A stretch of DNA of 28,939 nucleotides. It comes from Nemertoderma westbladi. Taxonomy: Eukaryota > Xenacoelomorpha > Nemertodermatida > Nemertodermatidae. Position numbers and translations under genes: made by a program. Shown piece after piece: positions 1 through 9,521 of the stretch. Below the pieces are notes generated by a model. It was not told the origin of the DNA and searched no databases. It saw nothing but the letters and a program-made list of their open reading frames with translations. The stretch spans positions 1 to 28,939 of the forward strand of contig JAUCBJ010006313.1 in NCBI GenBank assembly GCA_032718475.1. The letters run 5' to 3'. How positions within the stretch are numbered: the stretch's first letter is position 1; every line of letters starts with the position of its first letter.

Positions 1-339
1 CCCACCATGGTACATGTCATGATGACTCAACTTAAACGTATTAAAGTCACGGAGGGGAGAAGGATTAGTAATTTCACCCTGTAGCGGCAGCCTGGAGAAC
101 TATGTATAGATGGATTACCGTCCCCCACAATGACGTAGGCTGCGTTCGCGTTCTAGCAGTTTATTTATTATTTATTTCCTTTTAATGCAGGACTATCCCA
201 TATAGTTAAACAGATGGAATTAACGGTAAAGTACAAACAAACACTCACAATATAGATATATAGCACAACAAATAATATTAGAATTTTTATTTAATTATGA
301 ATTAAGTACAGTAGAATAATCCTAAGTATACCTACTCTC

Positions 340-1403
340 TTACCAAGCACTAGCGTTATTCAACATAAATATAATGCGAGATGGACCATTAATATAACAT
401 GTATTTCGGATTGCACAGATAATAGAATTCCTAGAAACATCGATGCGTTTAAATAAACTTGATACGGATTTATTTCGAATGTGTATAAACTTAGGTAAGT
501 TAAAAGTACCGAAAGCAGCAGACATACAGTACTAGTCGGTTCATCGTTAGTCAACCTGGGTATATGGAAGAGGTTTCTCAGACAGTTATTATAAGCAACG
601 CATTACAGTATATAGGTGTACAAAATGCTATAAAGAGTACTATTTTTACCGCATTACTACAATAACTGAAATTCCTCACCAAAAAATTTCCCCTAGCATA
701 AATACATTGTGTTTGTTTACGAATGTCGTAATCATCATCAGTAGTAGAATGTAATATGTGACCAAGATAATTATATTTATCAACTACTTCAATTCTTTTA
801 CTATTTAAAAACACAGCACCGTAAAGATTAGAGCTACATGATTTAGGTATGAAATACATACATTTTGTTTTTACTTCATTAAACGACATTGAACTGCACA
901 ATGAAAATTTAACAGCTATATTATCTAATAGTTTTTGCAACCCATAAATAGAATTGGAAATCAAAACAAAATCGTCAGCATATCCTAGATGATTAGCTCT
1001 AACATTTCCAACTTTGCACCCGTAATTGCACGTATTCAGCGCCATGCTCAGCTCATATCATCAATATAAACATTAAAAATAAATGGACTTAAAACCCCCC
1101 CTTGTTTGGTTCCATTAGTCACCTTAAATTGGTCGGAAACTACACCAGACCATCTTATGTACATGCACTGTTCTCTATACCACACTGTGAGAATCCTAAC
1201 TATAAACAATAGGACACCTCTACCAATAAGTTTCCGAAACAGCAAGATAATGATTTATTTTGTCGAACCCCTTACTTGCATCCAAAAAGCACCCAAAAAT
1301 CGGCGAATTATGATATAAATATAAATTTATAATTTCCTTTAAAATACATGATTCAGTACAAGATTTGGATTTAAATCCAAACTGGTTATCGGTTGTACAG
1401 TAC
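340..1403 (-). pseudogene. LINE reverse transcriptase, catalytic part and C-terminal tail (broken)
   Basis: Three overlapping minus-strand frames carry successive parts of one reverse transcriptase. Just below 1403 lies TTDNQFGFKSKS, followed by FLDASKGFDKINH. After a frame change near 1245 comes FRKLIGRG through TKQGGVLSPFIFNVYIDD, ending at a stop. After another shift near 1045, HLGYADDFVLIS carries the catalytic YADD box at about 971-982. KYNYLGHILHST and KIVLFIAFCTPIY follow. Below 577 the frame shifts again into a basic tail ending near 340. In this family the reverse transcriptase copies element RNA at a nicked target. At least three frameshifts show the copy has been neutral for a long time. 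Confidence 0.85.
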
Positions 1404-1766
1404 CAAGGTGTACTAAAAAACAGGTCATGCAGCGAGCTGATTGCTGAAATTAGCGGAGGCCGATCTCCTATTGCTGATCTCCTATTTATGGCTCTATTTT
1501 CATAATATTTCCTTAGAAACTTATTTTGTGCTTCTTTGGTTAGGTGGATATGATGACTATTATTCATAGCAATGTAATCAAATGTGTTTCTGGGATTTTT
1601 ATCTTGTAGTTGCCAAGGTAACCGGGTGCAAAGTTCAAATTTCGAGCGCCTGTAATTCAAAACGACAAGGGATTCTGTTCTTGAGATTTGGTATATGAGT
1701 AAAGGGAATAAAAGTCTATCAAAATATTTTACATTGTAAGTTTTTTTCAATCCCGTTTCCATGGTG
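1404..1766 (+). repeat. Left arm of the 1.07-kb foldback element
   Basis: This arm matches 2121-2473 in inverted orientation. Shared words include CAGGTCATGCAGCGAGC, TGCTGAAATTAGCG, TTGTAGTTGCCAAGGTAACC and AGGGATTCTGTTCTTGAG. A long minus-strand frame crosses this arm (1220-1762), but its upper half is non-coding arm sequence that happens to stay open. Confidence 0.85.
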
Positions 1767-2120
1767 ACGGGAATTACGATAATTTCCCATTATGACCGCC
1801 AGATTGAAATTGGGCTACTATTCATTACTTATATAATTTTAAACAAACATGCCTGGTGGCTGTCCCTTATTTTTAATAATTGCTAACCGAAATTTAATAT
1901 TCTGAAATGTCACAATCATGCTATAACAGGTCTTACTCTCTGATTGGACAGTTTAGTTTATTGGCAAATATTGACTTTTATAAATATGATTCACAATTGA
2001 CGAATTATAAAATAAAATGTTGGCAATTTTAACTTATTATTTAGACTGACAAACCAAATAAAATTTTTTTTTATAGAATTGGTAGACAATTTTAAAAATT
2101 TTTCATTATACTTACAGTAT

Positions 2121-2473
2121 TTCCATGGCAACGGGAATGTAAACAAATTCAAATGTTAAATATTTTGATAGTCTTTTATTTCCTTTAATCACCTACCAAA
2201 TCTCAAGAACAGAATCCCTTGTCGCCTTGAAATACAGGCGCGCAAAGTTTGAACTTTGCACCCGGTTACCTTGGCAACTACAAGATACAAATTCCAGAAA
2301 CACATTTTATTACATTGCTATGAACCCTAGTCATTATATCCACCTAACAAAAGTAGCATAAAATACGTTTCTAAGGAGATATTATGAAAAAAGTGTCTTA
2401 AATAGGGAAAAGATCGGCCCACGCTAATTTCAGCAATCCGCTCGCTGCATGACCTGTTATTTAGTACACCTTG
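2121..2473 (-). repeat. Right arm of the 1.07-kb foldback element
   Basis: This is the inverted copy of 1404-1766, with substitutions and small length changes across the arm. The inner edge near 2121 has a short palindromic core around TTCCATGGCAACGGG, mirrored at about 1751-1770 in the left arm. Confidence 0.85.
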
Positions 2474-2481
2474 TACAGTAT

Positions 2482-3420
2482 ATAACAGATTTAAGCACCT
2501 TACAGTAGAATGATTCTTTCAATTATATTACTGAAAATAGTTGCTATGGCTATGCCTCTATAATTATCTTTACTAGTGAAATCACCAGTTCGGTCTTTTA
2601 CAATTGGAATTATAGACGCATACATAAAATGTTCAGTGCTCAACCCATCAGGACCAATAGCAGTTCCAGCCTCAAGTTTATTAATTGCTTGAAATACCTC
2701 GTTTACTGTTACCGTGTCTGAGTTTTTAAAAACCGTATCCTTAATCCTTTGTTCAACAAATTCACGGTCAGTGTCATCCTTAACGCTGTTAAGAAGCGAC
2801 TCAAGGTGTATTTTCCACATGTCACTAATTTCAACCGGTCCTAAAGCCTCGCCCACTCGGTCACTTGTTCGGTAATGGAACCTCTGATTTGCAGGTTGAT
2901 CTTGCTGAATCCCAAAACTCCTTTGAGGACTTATTAATGAGATTGTGAGCAATCTTATCAGATTTTATCTTGAGCTCATTACGCTTACATAAACGAAGGG
3001 CCCTTTTGAAATTGGCACGTGCTTGCGTGTACCCCAAATGAATTGGACCTTGCCTGGGGCACCCGACTGATTTCCAAAGTTTAAACTTTAACCGCGATTC
3101 GTCATACTTCTCCTGAGCGAATTTATTCCACCGTGGAACAGTTTTCCACTTGTCTCCTACAACACCGGATTTTGAAACCTTAATATGCAGTTTTAGCGGA
3201 AATCTTTAAGATGTGTAGAACCTGTTCATAAGTATCAGCAATACTCTTACGATGAACTTCACTAGTGCACATTGAGTCCTTACAACTTAAAAGATGATCA
3301 TCTACAACCAATTGTCTTAAACGATAACTTGACTCTTCTAAATATAGTGAAATGCTTGCCTGTGAAGAATGAGACCAATCATATCTCGAGCTGGTAGGGG
3401 CAGCGCCAGCCCCTATGTTA
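2482..3420 (-). pseudogene. LINE ORF2 linker and N-terminal reverse transcriptase (broken)
   Basis: On the minus strand the stretch from about 3420 to 3150 reads as a degenerate linker. From about 3140 to 2860 it gives the conserved pre-RT region, with PRWNKFAQEKYDESR, KLWKSVGCPRQGPIHLGYT and KRALRLCKRNELKIKSDK. A frame change then leads to AINKLEAGTAIGPDGLSTEH, PIVKDRTGDFTSKDNYRGIA and NIIERIILL, the first reverse transcriptase blocks. The reading stops at the foldback insertion. The family order (linker, then PDG, YRPI/YRGI and ER blocks) supports the call. Confidence 0.8.
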
Positions 3421-3559
3421 TTAACTGTTGGACTATACTAACAGAAACTGAAAGAGTTGCACTCAGCGACATGTGATCATATGATTTAATATCGTATAAG
3501 GGTTTAATATTATTAATGGACCCCGCAAATGATTTAGAACATATAATATGGTCAAGCGA

Positions 3560-3930
3560 AGAATTACTAGATCACTCTAGTAATTCACTGATGAAAGTGA
3601 AAGTATCCTGAGGAAGACGATCTGTGTCTAACACTATCAGTGCCAGCAACTCACAACACTCACACAGGTCAGTAAAAAAGTGCCTACCGGGATACAAATA
3701 TGCGTGGCCGTCCTCAACTCTATTATCCCCTAAGCAATCCAGACACTCAATGAATAAATCTGCGTTGTCAGATGATTCATATGGAAAATATATATTTAAT
3801 AATAACAGTGACTCATTATTATCCAGATTAATATTAAGTCCCATAATACGATGACTATTATTAAAAACTCTAGGTTCTATATTATTGGGAGAAAAATTAA
3901 TATCATTACGCCACAAAATAGTAGATGTAT
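3560..3930 (-). pseudogene. LINE apurinic-like endonuclease fragment
   Basis: A minus-strand frame of 114 residues contains LWRNDINFSPNN, SHRIMGLNINLDNNESLLLL and NIYFPYESSDN, a typical middle section of a LINE endonuclease (hydrophobic strand, then NIYFPY). GDNRVEDGHAYLYPGRHFFT is a corrupted form of the G-D-N/D catalytic loop. The N-terminal catalytic residues are absent because the copy is truncated near 3930. Low similarity over the last 50 residues suggests decay. Confidence 0.65.
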
Positions 3931-4303
3931 AGATGTAGTAAATATCTCACAATGAGAGAAGGACTTCACTATCACTGTCATACGTTACGCCCTCTAGTGG
4001 CAGACTGGAGAAATTATGAGGTTTATCCTCCTTTGAAAGTTGCAGCTAATATAAAATACATTTCTGCAATTTTCAGCTGAACGGATAATTAATAGCCACG
4101 GTATCTCTCATTTCAGTTCACTGCATTTCAGCATTTAACTTTCAGCACCATGATCACTGCTACTGTGCTTGTGCTACTGTATAACAACTGAACTGCTGTA
4201 CATGATTCAAACGCAAATATCGTAGCGGTCTTGTCAGCTTGTACTTCTGTACTTATCTCAATACCGGTACCGGTACCTCCTGATCGAGCTTATATCCTGC
4301 ACA

Positions 4304-5911
4304 ATGTGGACCTACGGATACCGATACTCTAAATGTGACTCATTCAATATAATAAACTTAGTGCTAGTGTTGTCGTTTTTACCGGCCGTGCTTTGCGATT
4401 ACGGTGCCCTGCGGGTTCAATCTCCCGATAACTCCTACATTGAGTTTTGTGTCGGATACAATCCCAATATATCGAGTTTACCCCAAGTAGTATCCGAGAC
4501 TACAAAGAATCCTCTAATTATCCTCGACACCGATGGGTGCTCAATTATTCGATATCAACAATCCCAGAATTACGTTGTCATTAACTGCGATGGCAACTGC
4601 TCCATGGCTGAAAGAGCAGTCAATGTACAGCAAGCTGGAGGTAGCGCCGTCATTGTAGTTGGAAACCTCACATGTTTAGGGGCGATTCCTGTAAATAATC
4701 TTACCGAATTTGAAAACATTAACATTCCAGTCGCAAAACTAGAAAATAAAAATTTAAGAAAGATTCAAAATCTCGGTGTATCCGTAAATGCGACTCTTTA
4801 CGCCCCAGAAGTCCCTTCCTGGGATTCCAACATATTCCTATTGGCTTTCCTGGCTGTTGGAACGGTTGTACTCGGTGGGATTGTAGCTGTGCCTCCCGGG
4901 AACTTCCGTCGTAGGGTGGAGGGGTGTGAGACCGACACTAACAGACCTGCTAGAGCCGCATCCAATCACAACAGTTCGTCTCTGAACATGATGAATGCGA
5001 GCATGGTGGCGGTGTTACTGGTCGCTATCGTAGGGATGCTGTTACTGCTGTATTACTTCTACGATATTTTTGTATACGTTATCATCGCTGTGTTCAGCTT
5101 AGCTTCCGTTGTCGCCATGTTCTCCCTCCTGCGTCCCCTATTGGTAGCCGTCGGTTGCCCTGGAGTCCGCCGTTTACGTTCACAACGCTGCAAACAATCA
5201 TTGAGTTTCTCCGAGCTGATCCTATTGGCTGGTTGCGTCGGACTCACCGTGGTCTGGGTGGTCATTCGCAACGAGGATTACGCCTGGTCCCTCCAGGACA
5301 TCCTCGGGGTCGCCTTCTGCGTCCACATGCTCAACACAATCCGACTCTCCAGTTACAAGGTCTGCGCCATTCTCCTGTGTTCGCTCTTTGTCTACGATAT
5401 CTTCTTCGTCTTCATCACGCCGTTGTTCACGAGTAAAGACGTGCCGAGTATAATGGAGCAGGTAGCTACGGGATACGGGTCTACCTCGGGCGAGTCTCTC
5501 CCTATGCTACTCAAGGTCCCTAGGTTTATGTACTCGCCGTACCACAGCTGCGACACTCGCTATTCTATGCTCGGCTTCGGGGACATCATTGTTCCCGGTC
5601 TGTTGGTCGTCTACAGCAAGGCCTTCGATAAGAGCGTCGGGAACTCGCGTCCCGTATACTTCCTCGTCTGCGCAACCGCGTACGCTCTCGGCCTCATCGT
5701 TACTTTCATCGCTTTGATCTTCATGGCCCGCGGCCAACCGGCCCTGTTGTATCTGGTGCCGGCGTGCGTCGGATCCGTTGGGGTAACCGCGGTGCTTCGC
5801 GGAGAATTACAAACATTTTGGTCCGGAAAAATTAAAAAAGAACTTATTGAATCTCAGCCGGTTGATAAATCGGACGATAAAGAACCTCTGGATCGCGATA
5901 TTTGTCGTTAA
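4304..5911 (+). CDS. SPPL2-type intramembrane aspartyl protease, single exon
   Basis: The 535-residue frame is intact. Residues about 12-31 form a hydrophobic signal peptide (LVLVLSFLPAVLC). Residues about 35-170 match the protease-associated luminal domain of SPPL2 proteins, with N-glycosylation sequons at N55, N98, N121, N132 and N162. Membrane segments follow from about 177 on. The catalytic aspartates are in FVYDIFF (Y364-D365) and LGFGDIIVPG (G424-D427), and the QPALLYLVP motif sits at 478-486, so all three family signatures are present. GFGD rather than GLGD points to SPPL2 and not to SPP itself. Family members cleave type II membrane-protein stubs in endosomes, lysosomes or the Golgi. 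The ATG at 4304 is directly followed by the signal peptide. Vertebrate SPPL2 genes have many introns; this copy has none, suggesting a functional retrocopy. The part after about 5100 is visibly richer in G/C-ending codons. A TATA-like TAATATAAAAT lies near 4046. Confidence 0.93.
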   Translation: MWTYGYRYSKCDSFNIINLVLVLSFLPAVLCDYGALRVQSPDNSYIEFCVGYNPNISSLPQVVSETTKNPLIILDTDGCSIIRYQQSQNYVVINCDGNCSMAERAVNVQQAGGSAVIVVGNLTCLGAIPVNNLTEFENINIPVAKLENKNLRKIQNLGVSVNATLYAPEVPSWDSNIFLLAFLAVGTVVLGGIVAVPPGNFRRRVEGCETDTNRPARAASNHNSSSLNMMNASMVAVLLVAIVGMLLLLYYFYDIFVYVIIAVFSLASVVAMFSLLRPLLVAVGCPGVRRLRSQRCKQSLSFSELILLAGCVGLTVVWVVIRNEDYAWSLQDILGVAFCVHMLNTIRLSSYKVCAILLCSLFVYDIFFVFITPLFTSKDVPSIMEQVATGYGSTSGESLPMLLKVPRFMYSPYHSCDTRYSMLGFGDIIVPGLLVVYSKAFDKSVGNSRPVYFLVCATAYALGLIVTFIALIFMARGQPALLYLVPACVGSVGVTAVLRGELQTFWSGKIKKELIESQPVDKSDDKEPLDRDICR

Positions 5912-6659
5912 CAATAGTAACGCGTTACATAGATAATCCAGTCCGTTACTATATTGATTATGCTTTAATGTAAATCTCTTAGTGTTTCTTTAAACTGTGA
6001 TACTTTATTTCTCCGGAATTTATAATTAGATATATTCAACTCTATATTTTTTATCAGTTTGCTATCATTGCGAAATGGAATTATATTTGGATCAGAGTTG
6101 AATACTGTAGGTTTTGCACTTTTTAAAACCTTATTGGGATACACCGATACACGTTTTTGTTTTTGGATAACATAAGTACTTCTTCTTTACTGAGGGTTTT
6201 CTTATTTCTTCGTATCAGTGAATATAAAAAGAAGAGAAGATATTTATTTATTATAAATAAACTTAACTATTAATTAACGACTTCAGTGTCTATTTCGTAT
6301 CCGCAGCAAACACATTGTGTGTTTTGTTAATTATTGTTTTCCTCTCATCATCCCTTACATATTTTTCTGTGTTTGCTTTCATTCTCATAACTATTAATAT
6401 TTATCACAACTAATTAACTGAAGAGCCCAAATTTTGGATTTATGATATTTGTTTCATATTCACCTTCCATTGCTTTTCATTTTGTGTAGTTTTAAGAAAT
6501 GTGTTACTTGTAATCTTTAGATAGATTATTTAATTATACTCAAGGACTTTTACGGTAAATGTTATATGTTGGCGGTAATAAATACGTCGCTCAATGACTT
6601 AACGAAATTGAAGACCTCTAACCCAAGTGACACTTTGGCAGCCAATACTTGAGGTGATT
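5912..6659 (+). other. 3' flank of the SPPL2-like gene, AT-rich, with polyadenylation signals
   Basis: This stretch has no coding frame. AATAAA hexamers lie at 6256-6261 and 6577-6582 and could end an SPPL2-like transcript. No genomic poly(A) tract or flanking target duplication is visible, so if the gene arose by retroposition the event is old. Confidence 0.4.
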
Positions 6660-6900
6660 ATGTATTCAGTTGGTTGAGCGCCGGGCCTGCAATCTACTGG
6701 TTGTAGGTTCAGCCCCGCCAGGGTCCAATCAGCCTTTCATTTTCTGGGGTCGATAAAATGAGTACCAGTTGAATTACTGGGAGCAAAACAAGGGATAGGA
6801 GTAGCGCCCACCCCTAACTTCGGGTAGCAGTTAGGAATAGCGGCCACCCCCTACCCTCGGGTAGCAGCTATCGAAAGAGGAGCCTTCGGGTCGCCTCCGG
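6660..6900 (+). mobile_element. tRNA-derived SINE
   Basis: TTCAGTTGGTTGAGCG at about 6665-6680 resembles a polymerase III A box, and GGTTCAGCCCCGCC at about 6706-6719 resembles a degenerate B box at the right distance for a tRNA head. This is followed by GGTCGATAAAATGAGTACCA (about 6748-6767), a word I recall as common in SINEs of marine invertebrates. Next come two adjacent 36-bp related units (6802-6837 and 6838-6873), each with CGGGTAGCAG, and a GC-rich end. The 3' boundary and any target duplication are unclear. Confidence 0.65.
6802..6873 (+). repeat. Two 36-bp tandem units inside the SINE
   Basis: The units start TAGCGCCCACCCCTA and TAGCGGCCACCCCCTA, and both contain TCGGGTAGCAG. Each can form a short stem (for example CTAAC with GTTAG in the first and TAGC with GCTA in the second). 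They follow one another without a gap. Confidence 0.7.
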
Positions 6901-7869
6901 CCTCGGCCGACTGTTTACGTGCTTGCTTGATAATATTTGGCTTTTCTTCCTGTTCCTCTGTAATGAATCTGAGCCCGGTCGGTCCCATGGGGGCCAACAT
7001 GGTGCGTACACCCCTGATTCGAAACCAACTGCCTTCCCTTTGTATTTTTTCTCTATTGCACAAATACCAATTTCATATAATATTTGTATCTCTAAGTAAT
7101 TTAATTTTAATGCAATGCTTTCATTCTGTAATGGATATGAAATGTTGTAGTAATTATGTTCTTCTATTGCTAACTAACCTGCTTTTAGGGTCCACTCCAC
7201 ACGTTGTGTTATTGTTTTAGTTATGTAAGAGTCACAAACTATTAGTGGATTTCTTGACTAGTTAATATTTGGGATAGTGAACCCTTTGATAGCCACCTTC
7301 CTTAGTCGATGGATATTTTGAATTATTTCACGTTATAAACTTTAAAGGTTATTGTTTCCTTGGGTGGCCTCGTGGTGCATATTTGTAACGATATACAAAT
7401 TATATTATTGTAATCTCAAATAAATATGCAGCTCAAGCATTCAATTATATTTATTTTTTACCGTTTTTTTTATTGCAACCTCAGAAAATATAAAACTCTG
7501 GCAATAAAGTTCCTAATTGAGTGTTTTTGGGCCCATGTGAAGTGTCATGTATTTCCCATTCCCGGGAGAGAAAGAAACGACCTTCCTGGAGCCCTCTCAA
7601 TTAGAGATTCTGGCTACTTTCCCGTCCAGCCCAGGAAATTTCACATGGGAGTCATTTTCTACGAGATTATTTTAATAAGATATTATATATTGTCTGAGAA
7701 TTATGAATATGAGGGAGTGTGGGTGGGAGGGAGGCATGGAGGGAATGAGGGGGGGAGAAAAGGTAGGGAAGACTGCCGAAGACAAGCATCCTGAAATTAG
7801 GGGAGAAATTAAAGAAAAGGAAGGAATATAATAATATTATATACCGGTACAGTAATACTATTAATAATG
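6901..7869. other. AT-rich intergenic DNA without a recognisable gene
   Basis: The open frames here are short and show no domain I recognise. A small imperfect palindrome has CCCATGTGAAGTG at 7532-7544 and TTCACATGGG at 7640-7649, with CTCAATTAGAG in the loop. A purine-rich GGGAGG-type stretch lies at about 7720-7770. Nothing else is visible. Confidence 0.5.
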
Positions 7870-7952
7870 TATCGTTTATTGTTTTGGTTAGAAAACACAA
7901 TCGCTCTAACCTGATTCTTTCCCATGATATGGTTGGTGTATTTTGTGTATCG
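7870..7952 (+). repeat. Left direct repeat flanking the 2.6-kb foldback element
   Basis: It begins TATCGTTTATTGTTTTGGTT and ends TGTATCG. It matches 10613-10690 in the same orientation, with a few substitutions and small gaps. It lies 35 bp outside the left inverted end. Confidence 0.85.
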
Positions 7953-7999
7953 GTTTTATTAACCAGTTTTAAGTTTTATACCCAGTTGGGTCATTCCAC

Positions 8000-9100
8000 T
8001 GGGCCTGACACCATAGGTCACCGATTTTTTTGAAACTTGCACCAAATATTAGCGAACATATACCTAGCAAAATGCAAAAAAAATTAGCTCAAAATGTTTT
8101 CCTGTTCAAAAGTTACATCCTTCTAAAAAGGGCGAGTCTGCGTCAGCACTTGCGATCGTTGCGCTTATCGCGAAGTGTGTTAAATCCACAAATATGAACA
8201 TTTTGACAATTTTTGTGTGATTTATAAGACCAATTAGATGTTTCTGGGGTAATTTGATGGTGCTGAGTTCGAAAATGGCATTAATAACGATTCAAAACGA
8301 AGTCCAAGTACTCTATGGGTGAAAAAATGTAAAAATTTGAATTTTGCGATAGTTCGATACCTGACAAAATTCAAATGATCATTTGGTGATGTGGCCAAGT
8401 GTTGCCGGTCTTGATTTTTGGTGTGAATATATACAACATGTGATAGTATAATCATGCAAAATTTGGTGAGGGTAATCGCACGAATTTATTTCGCATATCG
8501 TGATATGTGTTAAATTCACAAATATGATATTTTTCACAATTTTTCTAAATATGGGACAAATTAGATGTTTCTCGGGTAATTAATTCGATGGTGAAGAGTT
8601 CGAAAATAGTGCCAAAGGCTACTTAACGAAGTCCAAGTACTCTATGGGAGAAAAATTGGAATAATTTGCTCTCATTGATAGTTCGATAACTGACAAAATT
8701 CAAAAAATCATTTGATGATGTGGCAAGTGATGATGGTCTTGATTTTTGCGTGAATATAAACAACATTTGGTACTGTGATCAGGCAAAATTTGATGAGGGT
8801 AATCACACGAATTTTCAAATTATCGCATTTTTCTTGTCATTTCGCTTATCGCGATATGTGTTAGATTGACAAATATGTTAATTTTCCCAATTTGGGACCA
8901 ATTAGATGTTTTTAAGGTAATTTGGTGGTGCTGAAATGATGTAAAGAACTACTCAAAACGAATGGAAAACGAATTTCCCTGTAGTTTTAGTTCAACTGAG
9001 GTTATCAGCCTTAAGCTCTGCCACGTCGTCAACGTTCTACAGGAAGGCAGAGTTTGGCTTTTTGTTTGACCTTTTGCCGGAAGCCAAATAAACCAGGAAA
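8000..9100 (+). repeat. Left arm of the 2.6-kb foldback: about three tandem ~335-bp units
   Basis: The landmark ATTAGATG recurs at 8233, 8560 and 8901 (steps of 327 and 341 bp). The landmark (T/G)TATCGCGA..TGTGTTA recurs near 8167, 8498 and 8849. AAGTCCAAGTACTCTATGGG occurs in the first two units. The arm ends in CTGTAGTTTTAGTTCAACTG and GAGGTTATCAGCCTTAAG, which reappear inverted at the start of the right arm. Confidence 0.8.
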
Positions 9101-9236
9101 CTAATGGCTTTTTTATTTATATTCCCTAATAACCAGTAAACTTTTCAAGATATAGATTATACTTGCAATAATAGTTAACAATAAATATTGCAAATTGATG
9201 TTGAGTTAATATTTATAGAGTAATAGTAATATTTAT

Positions 9237-9455
9237 TTATACAGTTGTGTAGAGCGCGTCCAGTTGTTTCTTGAACTTAAGAGCCGATGCGTTGCCGATG
9301 AAGAGCCCAAGCAGCCGGTCAATACTGCGCGGGGATGTCGTGACCTCGCAGACCCGCACCATCCCCGAACCCCAAACCGCGCCATGATCGTCGTCCGCCA
9401 CGGAGGCAGAGGGAACTGGACCGGAGGAGGGCGAATTGATGGCTTTTTTATTGAC
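9237..9455 (-). other. GC-rich 72-codon open frame without start, in the foldback core
   Basis: Within AT-rich surroundings, about 200 bp is markedly GC-richer and stays open on the minus strand between a stop at 9456-9458 and a stop at 9237-9239. The C-terminal part reads SIDRLLGLFIGNASALKF and then KKQLDALYTTV, which looks like genuine protein and not chance sequence. There is no initiating ATG at its head, so it could be an exon or a captured gene fragment. I do not recognise the family. Confidence 0.4.
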
Positions 9456-9521
9456 CTATGCCGGAAGCCACATAAACCGGGAAGATATTCAGAATAAGTA
9501 GTTGTTATTGTCAAATTCAGT

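Larger units (their letters stand above)
1404..2473. mobile_element. Foldback (long terminal inverted repeat) DNA element inserted in the LINE
   Basis: The two ends are inverted copies: plus-strand 1404 starts CAAGGTGTACTAAAAAACAG and 2473 ends with the complementary CTGTTATTTAGTACACCTTG. The similarity continues inward for about 360 bp with scattered mismatches. The spacer of about 350 bp (1767-2120) is AT-rich and shows no coding frame. The flanks carry a near-perfect 8-bp duplication, TACAGTAC at 1396-1403 and TACAGTAT at 2474-2481. The LINE reverse transcriptase reads up to one edge and resumes at the other, which is what an insertion would do. An 8-bp duplication is compatible with hAT or P-like transposases, but no transposase is present, so the superfamily is not assigned. 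Confidence 0.8.
160..3930 (-). mobile_element. Decayed LINE (non-LTR retrotransposon), 5'-truncated, interrupted by a foldback element
   Basis: Read on the minus strand, pieces of one LINE ORF2 follow each other in the correct order: endonuclease end (about 3916-3560), a long linker (about 3420-2860), reverse transcriptase (2952-2482, then 1403-578), and a C-terminal tail (about 577-340). The low-coordinate end runs into an A/T tail built of AAATAAATAATAAATAAA (about 160-180), as expected for a LINE 3' end. The high-coordinate end stops inside the endonuclease near 3930, so the copy is 5'-truncated. Motif style (DNQFGFK, LDASKGFDKINH, TKQGGVLSPFIFNVYIDD, YADD) fits the CR1/L2/jockey-like group; I cannot fix the clade by eye. 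Frameshifts and stops make the copy dead. Confidence 0.85.

Noticed and set aside
1440-1762. N-terminal half of a 180-residue minus-strand frame as part of the LINE protein
   Set aside because: It lies in the left arm of the foldback insertion; the LINE similarity begins only at TTDNQFGFK below 1404.
5059-5737. Frames on either strand inside the SPPL2-like gene
   Set aside because: They are shadows of the conserved frame in a GC-rich stretch and lack recognisable domains.
6665-6740. A functional tRNA gene
   Set aside because: Only A- and B-box-like words match; the acceptor and anticodon stems do not pair properly and a SINE body follows directly.
6851-7063. A 70-residue minus-strand frame with GPTGLRFITEEQEEKPNI
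   Set aside because: It overlaps the SINE end, has no recognised domain, and no conserved start or context.
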